A stretch of 64,000 nt of DNA, taken from the NCBI RefSeq assembly GCF_020523965.1, contig NZ_JAJAPX010000003.1:372001-436000 (forward strand). Reading direction: 5' to 3'. Below are positions 9,341 to 16,687 of this stretch, piece after piece. This DNA comes from Neotamlana sargassicola (lineage in GTDB: Bacteria > Bacteroidota > Bacteroidia > Flavobacteriales > Flavobacteriaceae). Made by a program: the position numbers and the translations under genes. The notes beneath the pieces were generated by a model. The model saw nothing but the letters and a program-made list of their open reading frames with translations. It searched no databases and was not told the origin of the DNA. The stretch's first letter is position 1, and the number at the start of each line of letters is the position of its first letter.

Positions 9341-10020
9341 TCTATTAAAGATACACCATTTAAGTCGGTGGTAAGCACATCGCTCATGTAATTAAAAAAT
9401 GGGCGTATAGCTTTAAACGACGCGTTAACATCCTCTAAAAAATTAGGAGACAATACTTCTTTATCTGTATATTTTTTGGTGAAAATGTACTGTTTTTTCT
9501 TAATAAAATTTATAGCTTCATGATCTTTACTAAAACCTTTTGGTGCGGTTTTTAATTCGTCCCCTTCAAAAGAACTTCCCCAAATAGAGTTAAATTTTGG
9601 GTTAGATAGAATGTCTTTAATTTCTGTGATATCCATTTCAAATTCTTTTCTTATCCTTAGTAAATCTTCTTTTTCGGGTTGCCAAAACCCTGTAGCTATA
9701 AAACTTTCATTATTTGGCTGGATATGCAAATAGTAACCACCTCTTAATCTTGGTTTGGTTCGGTGAAACGAACCACCAAAATGTGTTTTGTAAGGTTGTT
9801 TGTTTTTAGAAAAACGTACGTCTCTGTAAATTCTGAAGATTTTTAATTTATCAATATCATCATGAGTGTTTAATTTTTCTAGAACTAAATTATAGAATTG
9901 TTTTACTTCATCTTGAATAGTTTTAAACTCAGATTTATTATCGTTAAACCAATCGCGATTGTTATTCTGTTCTAAAGCTTTTAAAAATGTAAAAACGGAC
10001 TTCGATAGTGTAGTACTCAT
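9337..10020 (-). CDS. DUF2461 family protein
   Basis: This 227-residue protein matches DUF2461, a family common in Bacteroidota and also found in fungi. Its marks are FLKALEQNNNRDWFNDNKSEF near the N terminus, IYRDVRFSKNKQPYKTHF in the centre, and GGYYLHIQP followed by FIATGFWQPE. It has no signal peptide or membrane segment. Function is unknown. The gene overlaps the 3' end of the convergent gene by 4 bases. A terminator-like hairpin just upstream of its start belongs to the next gene on the same strand. Confidence 0.88.
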   Translation of the reverse strand: MSTTLSKSVFTFLKALEQNNNRDWFNDNKSEFKTIQDEVKQFYNLVLEKLNTHDDIDKLKIFRIYRDVRFSKNKQPYKTHFGGSFHRTKPRLRGGYYLHIQPNNESFIATGFWQPEKEDLLRIRKEFEMDITEIKDILSNPKFNSIWGSSFEGDELKTAPKGFSKDHEAINFIKKKQYIFTKKYTDKEVLSPNFLEDVNASFKAIRPFFNYMSDVLTTDLNGVSLID

Positions 10021-10044
10021 TAAAAAATATTTTTTTAAAAATAC

Positions 10045-10070
10045 AAAAGCCCTAATTAATTAGGGCTTTT
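10045..10070 (-). terminator. terminator after the 185-residue secreted protein gene
   Basis: AAAAGCCCTAATTAATTAGGGCTTTT is a near-perfect palindrome with a T-run on the exit side. It lies 22 bases after the stop of the gene at 10092-10649. Confidence 0.75.
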
Positions 10071-10091
10071 AAAATGTTATTTATTTAGAAA

Positions 10092-10649
10092 TTATAAACT
10101 AGGTTGTGCCATTTTATAAGATTTAGTTACAATTTCATCTTTATCTTTATCGAAATATTCTATAGTGAAATCGCCATTTTCATTAAAATAACCAATTCCT
10201 GCGTAGTTTTTATGATCTACTAGATAATTACCGTTTTGAGTATTGTAAGCAGATCCGGTTTTTACAAATTTATTTTCTTCTTTATTAAAAGCAATATCAA
10301 AACCTCTATCGTGTGGTTTAAATAAATATTCTTTATCTCCTAATTTGTAAAAAGTACTTTTGGTTAACAATTCGTAGTTATTGTCTCCATCATCATCTAC
10401 CATTACCATTTTTTCAACCTTCGACACGCTATTTACGCGTTCTTGGTTTACTTTATTTTTATCGGTTTCTGCCAACTCTACATTGGCTGTTTCTCTGGTA
10501 ATTACTTTTACTTTTTTTTCGATAATTTCACTGCCATTATTTACTTTAACAGTTTCAATTTCTACTTCTTCTTTAGCTTCTTCTTTTTCTGTTTGAGAAA
10601 AAGCACTTGTGCACAATAAAAAGGCACTTATATATATTAAACTTTTCAT
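10092..10649 (-). CDS. secreted protein of unknown function
   Basis: This 185-residue protein has a signal peptide ending near SAFSQ (residues 1 to about 19). A strongly acidic/basic charged segment follows (Glu- and Lys-rich, about residues 20-75). The C-terminal half contains short beta-like repeats with GDKEYLFK, NGNYLVD and NGDFTIEYFDKDKDEI. No known domain is recognised. It follows a small lipoprotein gene by 23 bases on the same strand and is followed by a clear terminator, so it ends a short transcription unit. Location is inferred to be periplasmic. Confidence 0.7.
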   Translation of the reverse strand: MKSLIYISAFLLCTSAFSQTEKEEAKEEVEIETVKVNNGSEIIEKKVKVITRETANVELAETDKNKVNQERVNSVSKVEKMVMVDDDGDNNYELLTKSTFYKLGDKEYLFKPHDRGFDIAFNKEENKFVKTGSAYNTQNGNYLVDHKNYAGIGYFNENGDFTIEYFDKDKDEIVTKSYKMAQPSL

Positions 10650-10672
10650 TTTTATTAAATTTTAAAGGATTA

Positions 10673-10870
10673 TTATTTCATTTCATCTTCAATGTCGTCT
10701 GCAGTATCTTCTACTTCATCAGAAACATCATCTGCTGCATCTTCAATTTCATCTCCAGCATCTTCCATGGTTTCCTCTATTTTTTCTCCTGTAGATTTTT
10801 CTTCTCTACAACCAATAAATGCGGTTGATACTGTAAATAATATAGCTAAGGTTAAAATTACTTTTTTCAT
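10673..10870 (-). CDS. small acidic lipoprotein
   Basis: This 65-residue protein has a signal peptide with the lipobox AFIGC, so Cys21 would be lipidated. The mature part is almost entirely Asp/Glu/Ala with a heptad-like pattern (EDAGDEIEDAADDVSDEVED) and is likely an amphipathic helix or coiled coil. Similar acidic mini-lipoproteins are common in Bacteroidota. The residues after the Cys (REEK) resemble the K-(D/E)2 surface-export signal described in Capnocytophaga, but this is only suggestive. Neighbours are a DUF1328 remnant upstream and a secreted protein downstream, and further upstream MscS and Dps, which suggests an envelope-stress setting. Confidence 0.75.
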   Translation of the reverse strand: MKKVILTLAILFTVSTAFIGCREEKSTGEKIEETMEDAGDEIEDAADDVSDEVEDTADDIEDEMK

Positions 10871-10928
10871 GATTGTTGTTTTTAAAGTTGTTTTGATATA
10901 ATTTTTAATTAAAAAGGTTTTAGGATTA

Positions 10929-11091
10929 ATTACCTTTTTACTAAACCTTTTAAAAGAGATAAAACAAACAATACTATAAATATGAAGAATAAAATTTTAG
11001 CAATTCCTGCAGATGCTCCTGCGATTCCTCCAAAGCCTAAAACTCCGGCTATTAATGCGATTATTACAAATGTGATTGTCCAACGTAACAT
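10929..11091 (-). pseudogene. DUF1328 (YtjA-like) small membrane protein, frameshifted
   Basis: Reading from the ATG at 11091 gives [17 protein letters not shown], the exact start of the DUF1328 family (about 53 residues, two membrane helices). The expected continuation LGFGGIAG is then found one frame over and runs cleanly through [10 protein letters not shown] to a TAA ending at 10929. The switch falls in a run of five A at 11038-11042 (plus strand) where four would keep the frame. As written, the open frame stops after about 31 residues. Either the gene is broken or the run length is a sequencing/assembly error. It sits between MscS and a small lipoprotein, a usual place for this stress-linked family. 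Confidence 0.8.
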
Positions 11092-11121
11092 AATTTTTTG
11101 ATTTTAATAAGTGAATAATTT

Positions 11122-11144
11122 AAAACTGAAACTTTTTCAGTTTT
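11122..11144. other. hairpin upstream of the DUF1328 remnant
   Basis: AAAACTGAAA and TTTCAGTTTT form a perfect 10-base stem with a 3-base loop, about 30 bases before the DUF1328 start. It may be a 5' UTR structure or a late terminator for the upstream MscS unit; the sequence does not decide. Confidence 0.45.
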
Positions 11145-11255
11145 ACTCTAAATCTATTTTAGAGATTTGTAAAGTGTAATAGCTATTAATTGTTTCTATA
11201 TAAGAATCAATTGTTTACTATAAATACGAGGCTAAAATGCTTAGTAGATTTTTTA

Positions 11256-11292
11256 TTAACATAGTTTATGATGGTTTCATAAACTATGTTAA
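11256..11292. terminator. 16-bp stem palindrome after the mscS gene
   Basis: TTAACATAGTTTATGA pairs perfectly with TCATAAACTATGTTAA around a 5-base loop, 18 bases past the mscS stop. This position suits a terminator for the dps-mscS unit. The T-run (six T) lies on the plus-strand side, however, so it is not a classic intrinsic terminator for that direction. It shares the TTAACATA/TATGTTAA core with the palindrome upstream of dps. Confidence 0.5.
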
Positions 11293-11310
11293 TTTTTTAA
11301 AATTTATCTA

Positions 11311-12213
11311 TTAATTATTAGAATATTGATTATCTAAAATAGCCTCATCAAAAGATAACTTGTTGTTAAATTCAAGTGTTCTTATAGGGAATGGTATATT
11401 AATTCCAGCTTTATCGTAAGCTTTCTTAATTTCTATTATTGCTTTTGTTTTAACTCGTTTTTTCTCCAGCAAATCGCTTGTATTTATCCAGAATCTGCAT
11501 AAATAGTTTATAGAACTATCTCCAAACTCGGTATAATAAAATTCTACATCTTCTGCCGATTTTACATCAGAAAAAGCATTTGCAATTGTTTTTTGAGTTA
11601 AATCTTTAACCTGTTCTAAATCCGATTCGTAACCAACACCACAATTAATAAATACACGCATTTTATTGGCTAACGAATAATTTTTTAAAGGATTTTCAAG
11701 AATTGTTTTGTTCGGGATAATTACAATATGATTATCAGCTTCTTTTAAAACAAACTCTTTTAAATTAACATCAATAACTTCCCCGGAATATCCGCTAGTT
11801 TCTACCCAATTACCAATTTGTATGCGTTTTCTAAACGATATTACAATACCAGCAAATGTGTTAGATAATGTGCCTTGTAAAGCTAAACCAATAGCTAAAC
11901 CAGCAACCCCAGCACCAGCCAATAACGAGGTTAACATTTTACTTAGGTTTAATATACCTAATGATAAAAACAAACCTGCCATTACTATTACTACTGCAGA
12001 TATTTTTGCTATCATGTTGGCAATAGATTGTTGCTTTACTTTGTGGTTTACTAGTTTTAATACTAACTTTTTAATATAAGTTGCAATAAAATATGAAGCC
12101 ACCATTACAACAATGGCCAATATTAAATTAGGTATATTTTGAATGATTGCATTTAACCAACCTTGTAATTTGGTAATTAAATTATTAAATGCTTCTGTTA
12201 TGGTACTTTCCAT
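11311..12213 (-). CDS. small-conductance mechanosensitive ion channel, MscS family
   Basis: This 300-residue membrane protein would release solutes during osmotic downshock. The architecture is MscS-like. An amphipathic N-terminal helix (about 1-20) is followed by TM helices at about 25-47 and 65-87. The pore-lining TM3 is rich in Gly/Ala (SLLAGAGVAGLAIGLALQGTL, about 90-110), followed by the beta domain with IGNWVETSGYSGEVIDVNLKEF and the C-terminal alpha/beta part. It follows dps by about 48 bases on the same strand, with a hairpin in between, so co-transcription with dps is likely. Confidence 0.93.
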   Translation of the reverse strand: MESTITEAFNNLITKLQGWLNAIIQNIPNLILAIVVMVASYFIATYIKKLVLKLVNHKVKQQSIANMIAKISAVVIVMAGLFLSLGILNLSKMLTSLLAGAGVAGLAIGLALQGTLSNTFAGIVISFRKRIQIGNWVETSGYSGEVIDVNLKEFVLKEADNHIVIIPNKTILENPLKNYSLANKMRVFINCGVGYESDLEQVKDLTQKTIANAFSDVKSAEDVEFYYTEFGDSSINYLCRFWINTSDLLEKKRVKTKAIIEIKKAYDKAGINIPFPIRTLEFNNKLSFDEAILDNQYSNN

Positions 12214-12232
12214 GATTTTTTAATTTTATATG

Positions 12233-12262
12233 ATTAATACTTTCTTTTGTTTCAGTATTAAT
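12233..12262 (-). other. intercistronic hairpin between dps and mscS
   Basis: ATTAATACT and AGTATTAAT form a perfect 9-base stem around a 12-base loop immediately after the dps stop. It could attenuate read-through into mscS or protect the dps 3' end. No strong T-run follows. Confidence 0.4.
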
Positions 12263-12768
12263 TATTGTACTTCGGCAACTCTAGTTTTTAAGGCATCGGA
12301 TGTGTTTTTGCTCCAAGCATCTAGCATCCAACTTGCTTTTTCTAGTTCGCGAATGTAAGCTCCAATTAAATCTATAGTACCTTCATCATTCACACCTTCA
12401 GCAACTTCAATAACTTTTCCCATTTGTTTTAAAATTAACTTATGGTCCTTTATGGTTTCTGTAACCATATCCATGTCTGATTTTATTGGTGCAGCTTCAG
12501 CTATAGATGATACTCTTAAGTAATCGCTAAATTTACTCATTGGGTGGTATCGTAAAGTTAAAATACGCTCTGCAATTTCATCAATTTTAACTCTGGCATC
12601 GGTGTATAATTCTTCGAATTGTACGTGTAAATCAAAGAAGTTTTTACCTAAAATGTTCCAGTGATTACTGCGTAATTTTTGGTAATAAATGTGGTAATCT
12701 GCTAGCAGAATATTTAGTTCTACAACAACAGTTAATAATTCTTCATCTTTCATATTCAAATAACTCAT
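12262..12768 (-). CDS. dps: Dps-family ferritin-like protein
   Basis: Dps assembles as a 12-subunit cage that oxidises and stores iron and protects DNA in starvation and oxidative stress. This protein has 168 residues, the family norm. The ferroxidase residues are visible in SNHWNILGKNFFDLHVQFEE (His36, His48) and KIDEIAERI (Asp63, Glu67), in the spacing expected for Dps. There is no long Lys-rich DNA-binding tail, so any DNA binding may be weak. A promoter-like element and a long palindrome lie upstream, and mscS follows. Confidence 0.93.
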   Translation of the reverse strand: MSYLNMKDEELLTVVVELNILLADYHIYYQKLRSNHWNILGKNFFDLHVQFEELYTDARVKIDEIAERILTLRYHPMSKFSDYLRVSSIAEAAPIKSDMDMVTETIKDHKLILKQMGKVIEVAEGVNDEGTIDLIGAYIRELEKASWMLDAWSKNTSDALKTRVAEVQ

Positions 12769-12800
12769 AATATTTCTGTTTTTTTGTGTTCAACTGTTAT

Positions 12801-12829
12801 CAAACTAAGGCAAATAGCAATTTTGTCAA
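12801..12829 (-). promoter_or_regulatory. candidate dps promoter
   Basis: On the minus strand TTG(ACA) is followed after 18 bases by TTAGTTTG, one base off TAnnTTTG. This gives a predicted transcript start about 25 bases before the dps ATG. Confidence 0.5.
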
Positions 12830-12858
12830 GGCATTTAACAGGGTTTAACGGCATTAAG

Positions 12859-12889
12859 TTTTAATTAACATAAATTATGTTAATTAAAA
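12859..12889. promoter_or_regulatory. long AT-rich palindrome upstream of dps (possible operator)
   Basis: TTTTAATTAACATAA, one spacer base and TTATGTTAATTAAAA form a perfect 15-base inverted repeat. It is centred about 80 bases upstream of the predicted dps transcript start, a usual place for an activator site. The core TTAACATA...TATGTTAA recurs at 11256-11292. Confidence 0.45.
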
Positions 12890-13047
12890 TTTGAGTTGTT
12901 AATTAATTTAAGAAGAAGCAGTTAGGTTTTTAAAATGTGTAATTGGCTTAATTCATAAAATCAAACCTCTTTTATCTTTTTGAGTTGTTAATCAAATTAC
13001 ATCGAAATTTTACGCTTTATATTGCGTTAGTATTTAAAATAAATTAA

Positions 13048-13593
13048 ATGAAGACCTCGTTATTATTTTTCGTAATGATTTGCTGTTCTATAAACATAAA
13101 CGCACAAATTATTGAAGCTAAAAAACAAGAATCGAAAAACTTTAAACGCTTTTATAAGGTATCTGAAGCTATTTATAGATCGGAACAACCTAGCAAAAAA
13201 GGATTTAAAGAAATTGAAGCGCTTGGAATAAAAACCATTTTGAATTTTAGGCGTAAATGGAGAGACGATAAAAAAACTAAGCACACTAAGTTACAATTAG
13301 AACATGTTAAGTTAAAGTCTAAAGAAATGACTGAAGCTAAAGTTGTAGAAGTGCTTAAAATTATTAAAAAGGCTGAAAAACCTGTATTAATTCATTGCTG
13401 GCACGGATCGGATAGAACCGGAATTATAATTGCTGCCTACAGAATTGTTTTTGAAAATTGGACTAAAGCTGATGCTATTGCCGAATTTAGAAGGCCAGAG
13501 TTTGGTTACCATGAAAAGTGGTATCCTAATTTAATTGATATCTTAAATGATTTAAATGTCGATGAAATTCGATCGGAATTAGGAATTGAATAA
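13048..13593 (+). CDS. secreted dual-specificity/tyrosine phosphatase-like protein
   Basis: This 181-residue protein has a signal peptide (residues 1 to about 20, ending NINAQ) and a cysteine-phosphatase domain. The P-loop HCWHGSDRTG contains the CX5R signature (Cys117, Arg123). A general acid could come from the RKWRDD region at about 69-74. Proteins of this shape in bacteria act as periplasmic phosphotyrosine, phosphoinositide or polyphosphate-type phosphatases; the substrate is not evident. Downstream lies a large tandem repeat array. No partner gene is adjacent. Confidence 0.85.
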   Translation: MKTSLLFFVMICCSININAQIIEAKKQESKNFKRFYKVSEAIYRSEQPSKKGFKEIEALGIKTILNFRRKWRDDKKTKHTKLQLEHVKLKSKEMTEAKVVEVLKIIKKAEKPVLIHCWHGSDRTGIIIAAYRIVFENWTKADAIAEFRRPEFGYHEKWYPNLIDILNDLNVDEIRSELGIE

Positions 13594-14274
13594 AACGTCA
13601 ATTCGAGTGAATTTGTTAAGCCAAAGCGGAACAAATTTGTATCGAGAAGTTATAATTAAATTATTTATAGAGTTGAATGGTTCTCGATACAATTCTTCGT
13701 ACCTAGAATTACTCGAACTGACGACTCGTTAACTTTAATGTTTAGTTTAAACGTCATTCGAGTGAATTTGTGAAGCTAAAGCGGAACAAATTTGTATCGA
13801 GAAGTTGGAATTAAATTATTTATAGTACTGAATGGTTCTCGATACAATTCTTCGTACCTCGAATTACTCGAACTGACAAATCGTTAGGTTTAAGGTTTAG
13901 TTCAAACGTCTCCTCGAGTGAGTTTGAGAAGCTAAAGCGGAACAAATTTGTATCGAGAAGTTGTAATTTAATTATTTAAAGTACTGAATGGTTCTCGATA
14001 CAATTCTTCGTACCTCGAATTACTCGAACTGACGAATCGTTAGGTTTAAGGTTTAGTTCAAATGTCACTTCGAGTGAATTTATGAAGCTAAAGCGGAACA
14101 AATTTGTATCGAGAAGTTATAATTAAATTATTTATAGTTTTGAAGGTTCTCGATACAATTCTTCGTACCTCGAATTACTCGAACTGACGATTCGTTAACT
14201 TTAATGTTTAGTTTAAACGTCTCTTTGAGTAAATTTAAGAAGCCAAAGCAAAGCAAATTTGTATCGAGAAGAAA
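13593..14274. repeat. tandem array of 155/156-bp palindromic units (4 full, 1 partial)
   Basis: This 682-base stretch without a gene holds units starting at 13593, 13749, 13904, 14060 and 14215 (AAACGTC or AAATGTC), with periods of 156, 155, 156 and 155. Each full unit has a left arm with TTCGAGTGAATTTG and GTATCGAGAAG, a spacer of about 30 bases, and a right arm with GGTTCTCGATACAATTC and TTACTCGAACTGACG. The whole unit is therefore a large imperfect inverted repeat. A linker of about 22 bases follows. Linkers of units 1 and 4 match each other, as do those of units 2 and 3. The partial fifth unit runs into the truA stop codon. A single related element sits at 16594-16687. Confidence 0.93.
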
Positions 14275-15063
14275 TTATAAAAAATCAACCTTATTTAAAA
14301 TAAGCCCTGAAGCTGGCGCAATAAAATTCATTTTTACAGTGTTATCAGGCTCTAAGCTTGCTTTAATATCATCTAAAGTGAGTTTTCCTTTTCCTAAATC
14401 GAATAAAGTCCCCATCATTAATCGTATTTGATTTCGCATAAAACCTTTACCTCGAACTCGTAAAATGTAGGTTTTATCAGGAAAGTAATTTGCTGTGTAA
14501 ATTGTATTTTCAACCAATTCGCAGGTTTCAATAATTCTGGTGTAAATGCCTTTATCGGTTGGTTTGTAGCAATAAGCTTTTAGGTAATGCTCGCCTTCAA
14601 ACAATTTTGCACCTTCTTTCATGATTTCAATGTTTAAATCATCTAAAATAGTCGTCATTATTGGTGCGCAAAACGGATGACACTTTTCGCCGTATGTAAA
14701 TAAATAGAGGTACTCTTTGTTTTTTGGGTGATTTATAATATTGAATTTAGCATCAACTTCCTTAATAGCTAAAGCGCGAATATCTTGCGGAAGATTATAA
14801 TTAAACAGGGCTAAAAAAGCATCTAAATCTTCTATTTCATGCTGAAGAAACAACTCGAACGTTGCATTTTCGGCCGAAACCATAGCATCGGTTCTTCCCG
14901 ATACTAAAGTTTTAAAATACTTGCCTACAAGAATATAGTTTAAGGTTCTATCAACCATTAAATGCAAGGTTTTTACATTTGGTTGCTTTTGCCAACCATG
15001 AAACCTATAGCCTAAATATTGGAAGTTTATTAAATAATAATACTTTTTGGGCTGAAACTGCAT
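14275..15063 (-). CDS. TruA-family tRNA pseudouridine synthase
   Basis: This 262-residue protein belongs to the TruA family, which converts uridines in the tRNA anticodon arm to pseudouridine. The catalytic Asp is Asp59 in SGRTDAMVSAENA, and the N-terminal strand YYYLINFQYLGYRFHGWQKQP is typical. The catalytic loop reads GRTDAMVSA rather than the canonical GRTDAGVHA. This marks the second TruA-like paralog that I recall in Bacteroidota, so the target position may differ from classical TruA (38-40). It follows hisIE directly (adjacent bases) at the end of the his operon. In enterobacteria truA is hisT, a regulator of his attenuation. Confidence 0.88.
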   Translation of the reverse strand: MQFQPKKYYYLINFQYLGYRFHGWQKQPNVKTLHLMVDRTLNYILVGKYFKTLVSGRTDAMVSAENATFELFLQHEIEDLDAFLALFNYNLPQDIRALAIKEVDAKFNIINHPKNKEYLYLFTYGEKCHPFCAPIMTTILDDLNIEIMKEGAKLFEGEHYLKAYCYKPTDKGIYTRIIETCELVENTIYTANYFPDKTYILRVRGKGFMRNQIRLMMGTLFDLGKGKLTLDDIKASLEPDNTVKMNFIAPASGLILNKVDFL

Positions 15064-15657
15064 TTATTTATGTCTGCCTTTTAATTCTGCTTCAATATCC
15101 TTTAAAGTAAATCCTTTTGCTTGAAGTAACATTAAGTAGTGAAATAATAAATCGGCCGATTCGTATAAAAACAACTCATCATTATTATCCATAGCTTCAA
15201 TAACCGTTTCTACAGCTTCTTCCCCTACTTTTTGAGCTACTTTATTAATGCCCTTTGAAAATAAACTCGCCACATACGATTTTGCGGTATCTTTATTAGC
15301 AACACGTTCTGCAATAATAGCTTCCAAGGTTGAAAAGAACCCGTAATTAGGTGTATTATCTTCGCCCCAACAATTTCCTGTTCCTTTATGGCAAGTTGGT
15401 CCAGCAGGATTTACTTGAATTAATAAAGAATCATTATCGCAATCGTTTTTCAGTCCAACCAAGTTTAAAAAGTTACCACTCTCCTCGCCTTTTGTCCATA
15501 AACGTTGTTTACTACGGCTAAAAAATGTCACTTTTTTAGTTTCTATTGTTTTCTTATAAGCTTCTTCATTCATGTAACCCAACATTAATACATTTTTTGT
15601 TGTAGCATCTTGAATAATTGCAGGAACTAAGCCGTTATTATCGTATTTTATTTTCAT
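15064..15657 (-). CDS. hisIE: bifunctional phosphoribosyl-AMP cyclohydrolase / phosphoribosyl-ATP pyrophosphatase
   Basis: This fused enzyme carries out steps 2 and 3 of histidine synthesis. The N-terminal HisI part shows GYMNEEAYKKTI, FFSRSKQRLWTKGEESGN and the metal-binding Cys residues near DCDNDSLL and TCHKGTGNCW. The C-terminal HisE part shows LEAIIAERVAN and KVGEEAVETVIEA. The chosen start gives MKIKYDNNG and 197 residues. A longer frame from 15693 would add 12 residues (MPETYSGLIKKS) that derive from the REP-like repeat upstream, so it is rejected. The gene lies between hisF and truA. Confidence 0.95.
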   Translation of the reverse strand: MKIKYDNNGLVPAIIQDATTKNVLMLGYMNEEAYKKTIETKKVTFFSRSKQRLWTKGEESGNFLNLVGLKNDCDNDSLLIQVNPAGPTCHKGTGNCWGEDNTPNYGFFSTLEAIIAERVANKDTAKSYVASLFSKGINKVAQKVGEEAVETVIEAMDNNDELFLYESADLLFHYLMLLQAKGFTLKDIEAELKGRHK

Positions 15658-15673
15658 TGATTTTTTTATTAAT

Positions 15674-15731
15674 CCTGAATATGTTTCAGGCACTTATTAT
15701 TATGAGATACTGAAACGAGTTCAGTATGACA
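15674..15731. repeat. REP-like hairpins between hisF and hisIE (family C)
   Basis: CCTGAA/TTCAGG form a small hairpin at 15674-15690. ATGAGATACTGAAACGAGTTCAGTATGACA (given here in two overlapping parts: ATGAGATACTGAAACG and GAGTTCAGTATGACA) lies at 15702-15731. The latter matches 20418-20447 except for a paired A-T to G-C change in its stem. Confidence 0.7.
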
Positions 15732-15732
15732 C

Positions 15733-16488
15733 CTAAAGTCGAATCTCAATATTATGTTTTTTTAATTCTTGTTTTAATTCAGGGATAGGTATTTCACCAA
15801 AATGAAAAACACTAGCTGCTAGAGCAGCATCAGATTTTCCTTCCTTAAATGTATCTACAAAATGCTGAACATTACCAGCACCACCAGATGCAATAATAGG
15901 GATATTTAAGGTATCAGACAATTGCGCTAAAGCTTCGTTTGCAAAACCAGCTTTTGTACCATCGTGATCCATTGATGTGAATAAAATTTCGCCCGCACCG
16001 CGAGTTTCAACCTCTTTTGCCCATTCAAATAAATCGATTTCTGTTGGAATAGTTCCACCAGCTAAATGTACTTTCCAATGTCCATCAACTTGTTTCGCAT
16101 CAATAGCAACTACAACACATTGGCTACCAAATTTATTAGCTAATTCGTTTACCAAATCTGGTCTTTTTACTGCAGATGAGTTGATAGAAACCTTATCGGC
16201 ACCACATTTTAACAAAGCATCAACGTGTTCTACAGACGAAATGCCACCGCCAACAGTAAACGGTATATTAACTTGTTCGGCAACACGAGTTACCATATCT
16301 AGAGTCGTGCCTCGATTTTCTAAAGTGGCTGCGATGTCTAAAAACACCAATTCGTCTGCACCTACTTCGGCATATTGCTTAGCGAGCTCTACAGGGTCTC
16401 CGGCATCACGTAAATCGACGAAATTAACACCTTTTACGGTGCGTCCGTTTTTTATATCTAGACAGGGAACAATTCTTTTTGTTAGCAT
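15733..16488 (-). CDS. hisF: imidazole glycerol phosphate synthase, cyclase subunit
   Basis: HisF is the TIM-barrel cyclase that joins ammonia from HisH to PRFAR, giving IGP and AICAR. It has 251 residues, as usual. Signatures are [19 protein letters not shown] (catalytic Asp near the N terminus), [26 protein letters not shown], and the second-half Asp in [13 protein letters not shown]. It follows hisA on the same strand, separated by a heptamer repeat and a REP-like element. Confidence 0.97.
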   Translation of the reverse strand: MLTKRIVPCLDIKNGRTVKGVNFVDLRDAGDPVELAKQYAEVGADELVFLDIAATLENRGTTLDMVTRVAEQVNIPFTVGGGISSVEHVDALLKCGADKVSINSSAVKRPDLVNELANKFGSQCVVVAIDAKQVDGHWKVHLAGGTIPTEIDLFEWAKEVETRGAGEILFTSMDHDGTKAGFANEALAQLSDTLNIPIIASGGAGNVQHFVDTFKEGKSDAALAASVFHFGEIPIPELKQELKKHNIEIRL

Positions 16489-16496
16489 TATTGTAT

Positions 16497-16537
16497 TTGG
16501 TTGTTGGTTGTTGGTTGTTGGTTGTTGGTTGTTGGTT
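16497..16537. repeat. heptanucleotide microsatellite upstream of hisF
   Basis: Five perfect copies of TTGTTGG run from 16501 to 16535, with a half copy (TTGG) before them. The array begins 9 bases upstream of the hisF start codon. A degenerate relative occurs at about 18061-18088, just upstream of hisH. Copy number is likely to vary by slippage. Confidence 0.9.
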
Positions 16538-16593
16538 AAAAAAAACTAATAACTAGCAACCATCAACTGTTAACTATATAATTTCCAATTTCT

Positions 16594-16687
16594 CGTCAGT
16601 TGGAGTGATGCGATTTTATGAGCATTGTATCGAGAACTAAAGTTTCTCGATGCCATTTTTCATGCCTCAAAATCACTCGAAGTGACG
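16594..16687. repeat. REP-like long hairpin (family B) abutting the hisA stop
   Basis: CGTCAGTTGGAGTGAT...TTGTATCGAGAACT and TTTCTCGATGCC...ATCACTCGAAGTGACG form two arms of about 45 bases around a 4-base centre. The arms carry the same words (TTCGAGTGA, TATCGAGAA) as the tandem array at 13593-14274, so this is a single copy of that family. It ends at the base before the hisA stop codon. Confidence 0.85.

Noticed and set aside
10692-10901. Ser-rich plus-strand frame over the small lipoprotein gene
   Set aside because: It is the mirror of the Asp/Glu-rich coding sequence on the minus strand; no independent support.
13593-14274. CRISPR array
   Set aside because: Units are 155 to 156 bases, with no short direct repeat and no variable spacers; no cas genes are near.
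14204-14431. 75-residue plus-strand frame at the end of the repeat array
   Set aside because: It crosses the partial fifth repeat and the antisense 3' end of truA; no start signal or family resemblance.
15977-16549. 190-residue plus-strand frame across hisF
   Set aside because: It is antisense to hisF. Its end reads [13 protein letters not shown], a translation of the TTGTTGG repeat; it is a shadow frame.
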